Source: Roseiarcus sp963784805 (GTDB lineage: Bacteria > Pseudomonadota > Alphaproteobacteria > Rhizobiales > Beijerinckiaceae). Taken from it: 64,000 nt of DNA. The DNA lies in assembly GCA_963784805.1 (NCBI GenBank), contig CAWASR010000009.1, forward strand, positions 62,001 through 126,000, in the 5' to 3' direction. A program made the translations under genes and the position numbers. This document shows, piece by piece, positions 16,498 through 24,024 of the stretch. Every line of letters begins with the position of its first letter. The stretch's first letter is position 1. The notes beneath the pieces were generated by a model, which had not been told where the DNA came from, searched no databases, and saw nothing but the letters and a program-made list of their open reading frames with translations.

Positions 16498-17718
16498 TTA
16501 CTCCGCGTCGCTGCGCACGATCTGATAGATCGCCGTCACGACCTCGCTGAGCTTGTCCGCGCCGTCCGGCGGCTGCGAATTGGTCTGCAGCGTGATCATC
16601 AGGTTTTCCTTCTCGAACCAGACGTAAAGCGTCCGGTAGCCGAGCGTCTCGCCCTGGTAGAACCATTGCGCCCCGATCGGTCCGAGAATCGCCTTGCTCA
16701 AGCCGAGCGAAAAGCCGCGCGGATCGTCGGCCGAGACGTCCGCGATCGGCTTGCCGGTCCTGGTCGAGACCAGCGTCATCCATTCCCGCTGCTGCTTCGG
16801 CGGAACGACGTCGCCCTCGAACACCGCCCGCATCCAGCGATTGACGTCGCGGGCGCTGGCGATCGCGCCTCCGGCCGCCTGCGCCCAGGAGGTGCTCATG
16901 GCGCGCACGTCCCGCCCCACCATCGGCAGGTTCCACGATTCCTTGCACTTCGGCTGATAATCGGCGCAGGCCGGGTTCTCGAAATAGCCGTGCGCCAGAC
17001 GGTCGACCACGGCTTCGGGATAGGTCCCGTTTTCGTAGAACGTGCTGTCCAGTCCGAACGGTTCGATCACCATCTCATGCACGAGGTCGCGATAGGACTT
17101 GCCGGCGGCCTTGGCGGCGATCATGCCGGCGAGGACGTAGTTGGTGTTCGAGTAGCTGAAACCTTCGGTCGCCGGCAGATCGTCGGCGCCGGTCGGGTAG
17201 GCGATCCTGATCAGCTCCTCCGCGCTCAGGTCTCGGGCCGGGTCGCTCACCCAGTCGCGGGAAATGGTCTCGGTCTCGGAATAATTGGGAATGCCGCTCG
17301 TCATGTTGAGGAGCCGCCGGATGGTGACATCCTTCCAGGCCGGATATTGCGGCAGCCATTTGCCGAGCGTGTCGTCGAGGGACAGCTTGCCCGCCTCCTC
17401 GAGCTTGAGGATCACCGCCGCGCAAAAGGACTTCGACGTGCTGCCCATCTGGAACAGCGTGTTCTGCCGCACCGGCGGATCGCCGGGCGCGCGGCCGGTC
17501 TTGCCCGCGAACGCCTCGATCGCCGGACCGGGATCGCCGAAACTGATGTAGGCGGCGATGCCGGTGATCTTCTCCGCCGGCGCCCTGTTCGCGACCCAGG
17601 TCTCCAGCGCCGCCTGGACCCTCTCGGCCCGGCTGACCTCGGCCCCGGCGCCCGGCGCCGCGATCAGCGCCGCGCCCAATACGATCAACGAGGCGATTGA
17701 GCCGCTGCGAATCATCAT
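16498..17718 (-). CDS. Serine hydrolase, beta-lactamase class C/PBP4*-like
   Basis: A 406-residue exported hydrolase of PF00144. The signal peptide MMIRSGSIASLIVLGAALIA ends near APGAGA. The nucleophile motif is GSTSKSF (S-x-x-K) and the second motif is YSNTNY (Y-x-N); a later segment WFYQGETLGYRTLYVWFEKE holds the third region, with no obvious HxG. Family members include D-aminopeptidases, esterases and class C beta-lactamases, so antibiotic resistance should not be assumed. The ATG pair at 17718 is chosen because it starts the signal peptide; the open frame continues about 100 codons upstream without homology. Confidence 0.88.
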   Translation of the reverse strand: MMIRSGSIASLIVLGAALIAAPGAGAEVSRAERVQAALETWVANRAPAEKITGIAAYISFGDPGPAIEAFAGKTGRAPGDPPVRQNTLFQMGSTSKSFCAAVILKLEEAGKLSLDDTLGKWLPQYPAWKDVTIRRLLNMTSGIPNYSETETISRDWVSDPARDLSAEELIRIAYPTGADDLPATEGFSYSNTNYVLAGMIAAKAAGKSYRDLVHEMVIEPFGLDSTFYENGTYPEAVVDRLAHGYFENPACADYQPKCKESWNLPMVGRDVRAMSTSWAQAAGGAIASARDVNRWMRAVFEGDVVPPKQQREWMTLVSTRTGKPIADVSADDPRGFSLGLSKAILGPIGAQWFYQGETLGYRTLYVWFEKENLMITLQTNSQPPDGADKLSEVVTAIYQIVRSDAE

Positions 17719-18023
17719 GCGAGGCCTGTCTGAAATTGGGGGAGCGGCACTATACCGCTCGCCCGGCTCGCCGCAACGCGGCGGGCCAGCGCGTCGCGCG
17801 CGCGGATTCGCGCGGGTCAAGCGGAACCTTTGTCGGGGTCGGTTGGTTGGGCTGAACGATTGGTCCGGGAAGCCCCTGACGGCGGGGGAAACTCCCGGCC
17901 GGCAGGGGGCAGTTTTTACCTCAGCGAATTGGACGCGATCCTGAACAAAGCCGGCGATAGGCCGCCAGGGCGGCGACAGGCGAACGCCCCCGAGTTCAGG
18001 CGCAACATGAAAAGGACGAATCA
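17719..18023. other. Divergent intergenic region
   Basis: About 305 bases between the minus-strand serine hydrolase and the small DUF1328 gene on the plus strand. It should hold both promoters; none matches consensus well. No gene is seen. Confidence 0.4.
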
Positions 18024-18197
18024 ATGTTGAGATGGGCCATTATTTTCCTCGTCATCTCGATCGTCGCCGGGTTCTTTGGCTTCTCGGGCGTTTCAGCGGC
18101 TACGGCGCAGATCGCCAAGGTGCTGTTCTTCATCGCGATCGTGATCTTCCTCATTTTCGTCATGATGGCGATCTTCGCCGGTCATGCGATTTTGTGA
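18024..18197 (+). CDS. DUF1328 family small membrane protein
   Basis: A 57-residue protein starting MLRWAIIFLVISIVAGFFGF, followed by SGVSAATAQIAKVLFFIAIV and ending in a second span. Two hydrophobic helices with the conserved R-W-A and FGF-G/SG turn are typical of DUF1328 (YtjA-like) proteins, which are small inner-membrane proteins often induced by stress. An AAGGAC ribosome binding site lies about 7 bases before the ATG. It stands alone between divergent and unrelated genes. Confidence 0.87.
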   Translation: MLRWAIIFLVISIVAGFFGFSGVSAATAQIAKVLFFIAIVIFLIFVMMAIFAGHAIL

Positions 18198-18499
18198 TGG
18201 CGGGAATTTCGTTCGGGTCGGGAGACGGCGACAGACCGCAAGGCGTAGAAAGCTCAGATCCGGGACCGCGCCGATGAAGTCCCGATCCTGAACTGGCTCC
18301 GGCGCTCGCCGTGAGGCGGCGCGGCTGTCGATGCGCCTTCCGTCGGGAGGGGAGTCGAGCGCGCGCCTTCGGCAGTCACAGATGGGCCTGGATTTGACGC
18401 TAGCGATCGCCGCCGCAAGGGAGCCGCCGACCGCTCTCGTGGCGGCGGCCGCCCGCCGCTCCGCCCGGCGGCGAGTCGAGCCGGAGCCGTTTGTTTTCC
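18198..18499. other. Intergenic region, no gene seen
   Basis: About 300 GC-rich bases between the DUF1328 gene and the S41 peptidase. No conserved reading frame or clear regulatory element was recognised. Confidence 0.4.
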
Positions 18500-19759
18500 A
18501 TGAACGCAACCCGCAGAGAAATCCTCGCGCTGGCGGCCGCGGCTGCTGTTCTGCCCTGGCCGGTCAGCGCCGAGACTGGCGGCCCGTCCGGCGCCCGCCC
18601 GGCCGAGCCGGGTCTCGCCGCCTTCGACCAGGTGTGGGAACTGGTGCGCGACCGCTTCTACGACCAGCGGCTCAACGGCCTCGACTGGCAGGCGATGCGC
18701 GCGCACTACCGGCCGCAGGCCGAGGCCGCGCGTTCGCGAGAGCAAATGGCGGTCGCGATCAATGCGATGCTGGCCGAGCTTCATGCGTCCCATACCCATT
18801 TCTACACGCCCGAGGAGCCGGCCTATTACCAGCTCGCCGATATCTTCTATTACGCGCTGCGCCGTCGAGGGCTCGAGCGCGTCTTCCCGACCGGCGAGGT
18901 GAGCTACCCGGGGATCGGCGCCTTCACCCATGTCGACGATCGGGGCCGGACCTTCATCACCGGGGTTATTGAAGGTGCGCCCGCGCATAAGGCCGGCGTT
19001 CTGCTCGGCGACGAAATCGTGTCGGCGGACGGCGAGCCGTTCCGCCCGGTCGCCTCCTTCCGCGGCAAGGCCGGGACCGCGGTTTCGCTTGCGGTCCGCC
19101 GCACGGCCGGCGCGGCGCCGATGGCGATCAGCGTCGCCCCCGCGAATCTGCGCCCGAACGAAATGTTCCTGAGCGGCCTCAAGGCCAGCGCCCGCGTCAT
19201 CGCCGCCGGCGATTCCGCGAAGATCGGCTACGTGCATGTCTGGTCCTACGCCAGCCGCCGCTACCAGTCGGCGCTCGAGGACCTGATCGCCGACGGTCCG
19301 CTCAAGGACGCCGACGCGCTGATCTGGGACTTGCGCGACGGATGGGGCGGGGCGCAGCCGCAATATCTCGATCTGTTCAATCCGCGCGCGCCAACGATGC
19401 AGGTGACGGCGAGGAACGGCGAGACCAGCTTCGTCGACGTCAAGTGGAAGAAGCCGGTCGCGATGCTGATCAACGGCGGCTCCAGGAGCGGCAAGGAGGT
19501 GCTCGCCTACGGGTTCAAGGAATATAAGCTCGGCGAACTGATCGGCTCGCGCACCGAAGGCGCGCTGCTGGCGGCGACCGCGTTCCTGATCGGCGACGAG
19601 GGTCTGCTACTGCTGGCGGTCGAAGACGTGCGGGTGGACGGCGAGCGCCTGGAAGGCGTCGGCGTCACGCCGACCATCGAGGTCCCGTTCGATCCCCGCT
19701 ACGCCGCCGGCCGCGATCCCCAGCTCGACCGCGCCGTGCAGATCCTGTCGCGGAGTTAG
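18500..19759 (+). CDS. S41 family (C-terminal processing) peptidase with Tat-like signal
   Basis: A 419-residue exported serine peptidase. The N-terminus MNATRREILALAAAAAVLPW has an RRE plus hydrophobic stretch, which may be a Tat signal. A helical N-terminal domain (about 35-130) precedes a PDZ-like region (FITGVIEGAPAHKAGVLLGD, about 155-215) and the S41 core with NGGSRSGKEVLAYGFK and IGSRTEGALL. The Ser/Lys dyad of tail-specific proteases is placed in SGKEV and FKEYK. Such enzymes cut C-termini or misfolded proteins in the periplasm. The ATG at 18500 is chosen over an upstream TTG because it begins the signal. Confidence 0.87.
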   Translation: MNATRREILALAAAAAVLPWPVSAETGGPSGARPAEPGLAAFDQVWELVRDRFYDQRLNGLDWQAMRAHYRPQAEAARSREQMAVAINAMLAELHASHTHFYTPEEPAYYQLADIFYYALRRRGLERVFPTGEVSYPGIGAFTHVDDRGRTFITGVIEGAPAHKAGVLLGDEIVSADGEPFRPVASFRGKAGTAVSLAVRRTAGAAPMAISVAPANLRPNEMFLSGLKASARVIAAGDSAKIGYVHVWSYASRRYQSALEDLIADGPLKDADALIWDLRDGWGGAQPQYLDLFNPRAPTMQVTARNGETSFVDVKWKKPVAMLINGGSRSGKEVLAYGFKEYKLGELIGSRTEGALLAATAFLIGDEGLLLLAVEDVRVDGERLEGVGVTPTIEVPFDPRYAAGRDPQLDRAVQILSRS

Positions 19760-19781
19760 GGAACAGCGTTACGGCGACGTT

Positions 19782-19925
19782 TCAGTCGCGCGGCGTCTGT
19801 GGCGATAGCCGGTCGACCGTGCGAATCCACTCTGAAAAGGCCGCGATCGCCGCAAGCCCGGAATGATCCGATAGGTGGACCAGATAGAAGCCGTAGCCCG
19901 GCAGCGCAGGCGCTGGCGCTGACGC
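19782..19925 (-). pseudogene. C-terminal remnant of a LysR-type regulator
   Basis: On the minus strand the frame reads GYGFYLVHLSDHSGLAAIAA then FSEWIRTVDRLSPQTPRD and a stop. This resembles the last ~35 residues of GcvA-like LysR regulators, where a Tyr-x-Leu-Val strand is followed by the final helix with F-x-x-Trp-Leu/Ile. Nothing upstream continues the family. I read it as a decayed gene end; the match is short, so confidence is modest. Confidence 0.4.
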
Positions 19926-20026
19926 GCATGCTGGCGGCGTCGCCTTTCAGGGCCCGCGCTGCGCCGACATTGTTTCCGGCCGCTGAAAGGATTGCAGTGG
20001 AGAGGGATCGCTCATCCGGCGCGCCC

Positions 20027-20926
20027 TCACCGCAACCCCGGCCGCGGTCGGCCCTTCGATACGATTCGATTCGCGCCCAGCTTCCGCGCGGCGGGCTCGG
20101 AGGCGCGCTTGATGTCTTTAGGCGACAGGCCGAGCGCTCGTTTCGCTTGCTTCATCAGTTTGGGATCGATCGGCCGCGGCTCCAGCGACACATTCTTGCC
20201 GAGCCGCTCGCCGAGGATGTGAAAGGCCGCGATGCGGCCAAAGGGCTTGTCGTTGGCCGGAATCAGATGCCATGGCGCGCGTTTGGTCGAGGTTTCAGCC
20301 ATCATGTCCTCAATCGCCGCTTCATATTCCCGCCAGTGAGAGCGATTGCGGAAGTCCTCATAAGACAGTTTCCAGCGCTTGACCGGGTCGATAAGCCGAT
20401 TGCGGAAGCGCCGCTGTTGCTCGTCAGCAGTGATGTGCAGGAATAGTTTGACTATACGGATGCCCGAATCGGCCAGCACGCGCTCGAACTCGTTTATCTC
20501 GCGATAAGCGCGCCGCCACTCAGTCTCCGTCGCGAGGCCTTCGACGCGCTCCACCAGAACGCGCCCATACCAGGATCGATCGAAGACGACGATCTGTCCC
20601 TTCTCCGGCAGACGCCGCCAGAACCGCTGCAAATAGTGCTGGGCGCGCTCATGCTCGTCTGGAGAAGCGACTGGGTTGACCTTGAAACTGCGCGGATCGA
20701 GGGCCCAGCCAAGGCGGCGGACGATGCCGCCTTTGCCGGCGGTGTCCCAACCCTCAAGGACGATGATCGCGCGCTCCGAGGTGGCCAGATACGCCTGCTG
20801 AATGAGTTCAAGCAGGCCCTGAAGCGACGTCAGACGGCGCTCGTAGTCAGCGAAGTCCATTTTGGGATGTTCGGCGATCTCAGCGAGCTTCGGCCGGCGC
20901 GAGACCCTGAAGCGGCGGGAATTCAT
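20027..20926 (-). CDS. ppk2: Polyphosphate kinase 2 family protein
   Basis: A 299-residue soluble kinase that transfers phosphate between polyphosphate and nucleotides. Walker A is EGWDTAGKGGIVRRLGWALD, and the second signature is VFDRSWYGRVLVERVEG with the lid module following. The length and single-domain layout match PPK2 class enzymes; which nucleotide is used (ADP, GDP or AMP) cannot be told. The ATG at 20926 begins MNSRRFRVSRRPKLAEIAEH; the frame extends further upstream but without homology. The C-terminus ends with a basic tail that is variable in the family. It stands alone on the minus strand. Confidence 0.92.
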   Translation of the reverse strand: MNSRRFRVSRRPKLAEIAEHPKMDFADYERRLTSLQGLLELIQQAYLATSERAIIVLEGWDTAGKGGIVRRLGWALDPRSFKVNPVASPDEHERAQHYLQRFWRRLPEKGQIVVFDRSWYGRVLVERVEGLATETEWRRAYREINEFERVLADSGIRIVKLFLHITADEQQRRFRNRLIDPVKRWKLSYEDFRNRSHWREYEAAIEDMMAETSTKRAPWHLIPANDKPFGRIAAFHILGERLGKNVSLEPRPIDPKLMKQAKRALGLSPKDIKRASEPAARKLGANRIVSKGRPRPGLR

Positions 20927-21031
20927 TGTGCGATCGAACGACAAATTCTCTGCCTTCCGCAAAAAGCCGCGAACCCTCGGGTCACTATCATAGACGCCCG
21001 ATCCGCTTCTCCGTCCCCTGGCTGCAATACA

Positions 21032-21319
21032 ATGACGGCCATTCGATTCCAGGCCGGCATGCCCGCGCGGAGCCGTCGCCGGCCCTCCTTCTGGCGTTGT
21101 AGGACTAAATCCTACTTTGCCTGCGTCGGCGAGGCGATCGGGCAGGGCGCTCACGACACGGGCGTCGCGATCGAGAAAGGCGTGCGCGCGCGCGGCCGGG
21201 TCCTCGAACGCGGCCCTTCCGGCGTCGGAACCACGGTTCAGAAGGGCGCGCACGCCACCGGCCGCGCCCTGGGACAAGTGGCCGAAGGAACAGCCAGAGT
21301 GGCGTCCGGACATCCGTGA
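21032..21319 (+). CDS. Possible remnant of small repeat-containing protein
   Basis: An open frame of 95 codons whose second half reads GQGAHDTGVAIEKGVRARGR and QKGAHATGRALGQVAEGTAR. The recurring G-A-H-x-T-G-x-A pattern resembles small exported Ala/Gly-rich proteins of Rhizobiales, but the first 30 residues look like noise and there is no signal peptide or ribosome binding site. It is either a decayed gene or a chance frame. The region overlaps no other gene. Confidence 0.25.
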   Translation: MTAIRFQAGMPARSRRRPSFWRCRTKSYFACVGEAIGQGAHDTGVAIEKGVRARGRVLERGPSGVGTTVQKGAHATGRALGQVAEGTARVASGHP

Positions 21320-21349
21320 GAGATTGCAGGGGCGCGTATCATTCGTTGC

Positions 21350-22000
21350 CTATTCTTCGGACCGCTTCTCACCGGTAAACATGGACAAAACTAGATTTTC
21401 CCGATGGACCGCACTCGCCAGCCCAATCCCAAGAACGTGAAGGACAACAAGGAATAGTGTGAGATTGGCGAGCGCGCCATGGAGTTCGCCAATTACGCTC
21501 TCGCGTTCTTCGCCTAGTCGCGCCTGTTGACTGCCCGCGCCGCTCTTGTCTTTCTCGCTATCGAGGGCTGCGGAGATCGTGCCGCTCGAATTCGCCAACG
21601 GCCCCTTTCCGCCCTCGCCGTAAACCACCAGCCCGGTGCCCACGGTGCCCGCAAGGCATAGCAAAAGGGCGATGACCATCGCCCCGCCAGCCGGGCTGTG
21701 ACCTAGATAGCGGCGTCCTTCCCCGCGAACGAGTTCAGTAAGATAGCCAACAGCCCTTGTCGGGCTATAGAGGAAGTCGCTGAAGCGAGCGTGACGCGGG
21801 CCAACAAAGCCCCACGCCACACGGAGCACGACGATGATTCCGACGGCGTAGCCACCCCATATGTGCAACAGATCGACACTGTTCGTCTCCTCTTCCGCGC
21901 TCAAATACGCGATTGCGAAAGCCGCCAAGAGCGCCCAGTGCCCGAAGCGAACAAACGGATCCCATACGAGAACACGCGGCGGCTGTTTTGTGGACGACAT
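21350..22000 (-). CDS. Cytochrome b561-type membrane cytochrome
   Basis: A 216-residue di-heme cytochrome b of the b561/hydrogenase-cytochrome-b group. It starts MSSTKQPPRVLVWDPFVRFG; the putative heme ligands are in FGHWALL, LLHIWGG, GELHGALAN and VVLHVLG, on four spans. A periplasmic or cytoplasmic loop (about 130-165) is rich in Gly/Ser/Lys. Proteins of this type pass electrons from quinol to a partner such as a cytochrome c or a reductase; no partner is next to it. An FNR/FixK-like palindrome lies 108 bases upstream of the ATG, suggesting oxygen control. Confidence 0.88.
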   Translation of the reverse strand: MSSTKQPPRVLVWDPFVRFGHWALLAAFAIAYLSAEEETNSVDLLHIWGGYAVGIIVVLRVAWGFVGPRHARFSDFLYSPTRAVGYLTELVRGEGRRYLGHSPAGGAMVIALLLCLAGTVGTGLVVYGEGGKGPLANSSGTISAALDSEKDKSGAGSQQARLGEERESVIGELHGALANLTLFLVVLHVLGIGLASAVHRENLVLSMFTGEKRSEE

Positions 22001-22107
22001 CAGTCGAATATCCTCTGCAATGTGGGAAGCTAGGTCTTCACCCGGAGAAGATCATGCGTCAGTCGCAGCTCTCTATTGCACATAATGCCCCCGGGCGGGC
22101 GGGCGCT

Positions 22108-22121
22108 TTGATCCGCGTCAA
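22108..22121 (-). promoter_or_regulatory. FNR/FixK-like binding site upstream of cytochrome b gene
   Basis: The sequence TTGATCCGCGTCAA matches the TTGAT-N4-(A/G)TCAA dyad bound by FNR/FixK/Anr regulators. It lies 108 bases upstream of the minus-strand cytochrome start at 22000. Oxygen- or redox-dependent expression is inferred from this match. Confidence 0.65.
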
Positions 22122-22212
22122 TATGTTATCTCAATGTTATCTCACGCCGCGCCTGGAGGTCGGGGCGCGCATTGTAATGGGTTTCGCTCAACCCCCATAA
22201 TGCCGAATTACG

Positions 22213-22378
22213 GAATTACGGTGACACGCCCGTCTTTACCATTTTGCCTCGGCGCCTGCGACATCGCCCTTGGGCTTGCATCCCTGCTTGACGGGGGGTG
22301 ATGGTGCGGTTGAGGCGGATCATAGGACAATGTCGCATGGCGCACAAAAAGGTAAAGACGGGCGTGTCACCGTAATTC
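22213..22378 (+). repeat. Hairpin element copy 1 (MITE- or cassette-site-like)
   Basis: The element begins GAATTACGGTGACACGCCCG and ends with the exact inverse complement of its first 28 bases. Complementarity continues imperfectly inward to about 50 bases per arm (TGCGACATCGCCC against GGACAATGTCGCA), leaving a loop around TGCTTGACGGGGGG. The same ~165-base unit occurs at 22880 and 23697 in the same orientation. It encodes no protein. Confidence 0.88.
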
Positions 22379-22414
22379 AGTTTGTCAGCAACTATGACTG
22401 AAAGGAGAAAACCA

Positions 22415-22786
22415 ATGGATATGAAAAAGGTACTAGAAGACTTTGACGCTGCATATAACAAGGCTTTTAACCAAGGTGATGCTGCGGGGTGTGCCGCATT
22501 CTTTACTGAAGATGTTATCTTGCTGGCACCTGACCAACCCATGGCTCGTGGCAAAAGGGCATTTGAAGAAATCTACCAATCTCGGATGGGCAAAACCAGC
22601 GGCGGCACACACAGCAATAAACTGGTGGAATACGGTGTCGAGGGTGACCTGGCCTATCAGATAGGAACGTTCGCCATTACAGGTGCGAACTCACCCGAGC
22701 AGGGCAAGTTCGTCAATATTTTGAGACGCCAGTCGGACGGCACATGGAAGGTCACCGTGTCCATCTTCAACAGCGACAGGCCCTAG
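22415..22786 (+). CDS. NTF2/SnoaL-like (DUF4440-type) protein
   Basis: A 123-residue soluble protein: MDMKKVLEDFDAAYNKAFNQ, then GDAAGCAAFFTEDVILLAPD, and DGTWKVTVSIFNSDRP at the end. This is the cone-like alpha+beta NTF2/SnoaL fold used by many small enzymes and binding proteins; the ligand is unknown. It has an excellent ribosome binding site (AAGGAG, 7 bases before the ATG). Its base composition and codon use (many A/T-ending codons) differ from all neighbours, and it is bracketed by two copies of the hairpin element. Horizontal acquisition is likely. Confidence 0.85.
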   Translation: MDMKKVLEDFDAAYNKAFNQGDAAGCAAFFTEDVILLAPDQPMARGKRAFEEIYQSRMGKTSGGTHSNKLVEYGVEGDLAYQIGTFAITGANSPEQGKFVNILRRQSDGTWKVTVSIFNSDRP

Positions 22787-22879
22787 CATGATGCGATTGC
22801 GCTGATCGATAGATCGTATGCGGGCCGTAGTCGCCGCCTAAGCGTAACTGCTCTCATTCCTATTACGACCACATACTGG

Positions 22880-23044
22880 GAATTTCGGTGACGCGCCCGT
22901 CTTTACCATTTTGCCTCGGCGCCTGCGACATCGCCCTTGGGCTTGCATCCCTGCTTGACGGGGGGTGATGATGCGGTTGAGGCGGGTCATGGGACAATGT
23001 CGCGTGGCGCACAAAAAGGTAGAGACGGGCGCATCACCGTAATC
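22880..23044 (+). repeat. Hairpin element copy 2 (MITE- or cassette-site-like)
   Basis: Same orientation and nearly the same sequence as copy 1, beginning GAATTTCGGTGACGCGCCCG and ending GGGCGCATCACCGTAAT. The arms differ from copy 1 by scattered substitutions, some of them compensating. It separates the NTF2-like gene from the TlpA-like gene. Confidence 0.87.
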
Positions 23045-23120
23045 CTGCGATGCGGCGTGTGGAGTTTAAGATCTTGAGTAGCGAACGGAGGGCCATTCAA
23101 GATCCGGAAAGGCGCCGAAC

Positions 23121-23681
23121 GTGAACCGGCTTTGGCTGCTCGTGTTCGTGGCGACACTGGGGTTGATGTATTTTCTCCAGAATCGGGGGATTGAGCAGTC
23201 GCCGGACAATTTCGTTTTCTATCTGCCGCCTCGTCCCTTGCCCACGTTCACGGTCGCCGATGGCGAGGGCAGGAAAATTGGCGCCCTGGACGACCATCGC
23301 GGCGCGTTCGTACTTCTCAATATTTGGGCGACGTGGTGCGTCCCTTGTCGAAAAGAAATGCCCACGCTGGACCGACTGCAGGAGCAACTCGGCGGGTCCG
23401 ATTTTGAAGTTGTCGCTCTGTCTGTCGATAAAGGAGGAGTGGAAGCGGTTAGACGATTCTACCATCAGAACGGGATTCGACACCTGTCGGTGCGGGTCGC
23501 CGCCAATTCGGATGAACTGCTGGCTGCGCTGGGCGCATATGGGTTGCCGACAACCCTGCTTATCGACCGCCAGAGCAATGAAGTCGCACGGATGGTCGGA
23601 CCCGCAAATTGGGACTCGAAGGAAATGATTGATTTCCTCAAGATGCGCATCAGTCGGAACCCGAAAGGAGAACGCAGATAA
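23121..23681 (+). CDS. TlpA/ResA-like thioredoxin-fold protein
   Basis: A 186-residue membrane-anchored thiol-disulfide protein. One N-terminal span (MNRLWLLVFVATLGLMYFLQ) is followed by an exported thioredoxin domain with the active site NIWATWCVPCRKEMP, and a cis-Pro region YGLPTTLLIDR. TlpA/ResA proteins reduce or isomerise disulfides in the periplasm, often for cytochrome c maturation; no ccm genes are near, so the substrate is unknown. The start is GTG at 23121, preceded by GGAAAGG. It lies between hairpin copies 2 and 3. Confidence 0.9.
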   Translation: MNRLWLLVFVATLGLMYFLQNRGIEQSPDNFVFYLPPRPLPTFTVADGEGRKIGALDDHRGAFVLLNIWATWCVPCRKEMPTLDRLQEQLGGSDFEVVALSVDKGGVEAVRRFYHQNGIRHLSVRVAANSDELLAALGAYGLPTTLLIDRQSNEVARMVGPANWDSKEMIDFLKMRISRNPKGERR

Positions 23682-23696
23682 TGACATCCTGGTAAT

Positions 23697-23857
23697 TACG
23701 TAATTACGCGCCCGTCTTTACCATTTTACCTCGGCGCCTGCGACATCGCCCCTGGGCTTGCATCCCTGCTTGACGCGGGGTGACGACGCGGTTGAGGCGG
23801 GTCATAGGACAATGGCGCATGGCGGATAAAAAGGTAAAGGAGGGCATGTCCGTAATC
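23697..23857 (+). repeat. Hairpin element copy 3, degenerate
   Basis: Begins TAATTACGCGCCCGTCTTTA and ends GGAGGGCATGTCCGTAAT. Orientation is the same as copies 1 and 2, but it is more diverged, especially in the right arm. It starts 15 bases after the stop codon of the TlpA-like gene. Confidence 0.83.
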
Positions 23858-23937
23858 CAAACCCGCGCCCAAACCAACGCGTCACTGCATCACGGCGTGA
23901 GAAATGCGGGCTAGCCGTCGGCGAAAAAGGAAGTTAT

Positions 23938-23974
23938 GGCCCCCGTCGCTTGTGAGCGCCGGGGGCTCTTTTGT
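23938..23974 (+). terminator. Rho-independent terminator
   Basis: A GC-rich hairpin (GCCCCCG... paired with CGGGGGC, inner TCGCT/AGCG) followed by TCTTTT. It would end transcription coming through the hairpin-gene array from the left. Confidence 0.7.
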
Positions 23975-24024
23975 TGGTTGCGTCGCGGAGGCTATGCCAG
24001 CCCGGCAAGCTCCGGACGGAGCAG

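Noticed and set aside
16498..17718. Antibiotic-resistance beta-lactamase
   Set aside because: PF00144 members are mostly esterases and peptidases; the third motif is not clearly KTG/HxG, so resistance is not claimed.
22213..23857. Canonical integron with attC sites
   Set aside because: No integrase and no GTTRRRY/RYYYAAC pair at the ends of the hairpins, so the classical name is not justified.
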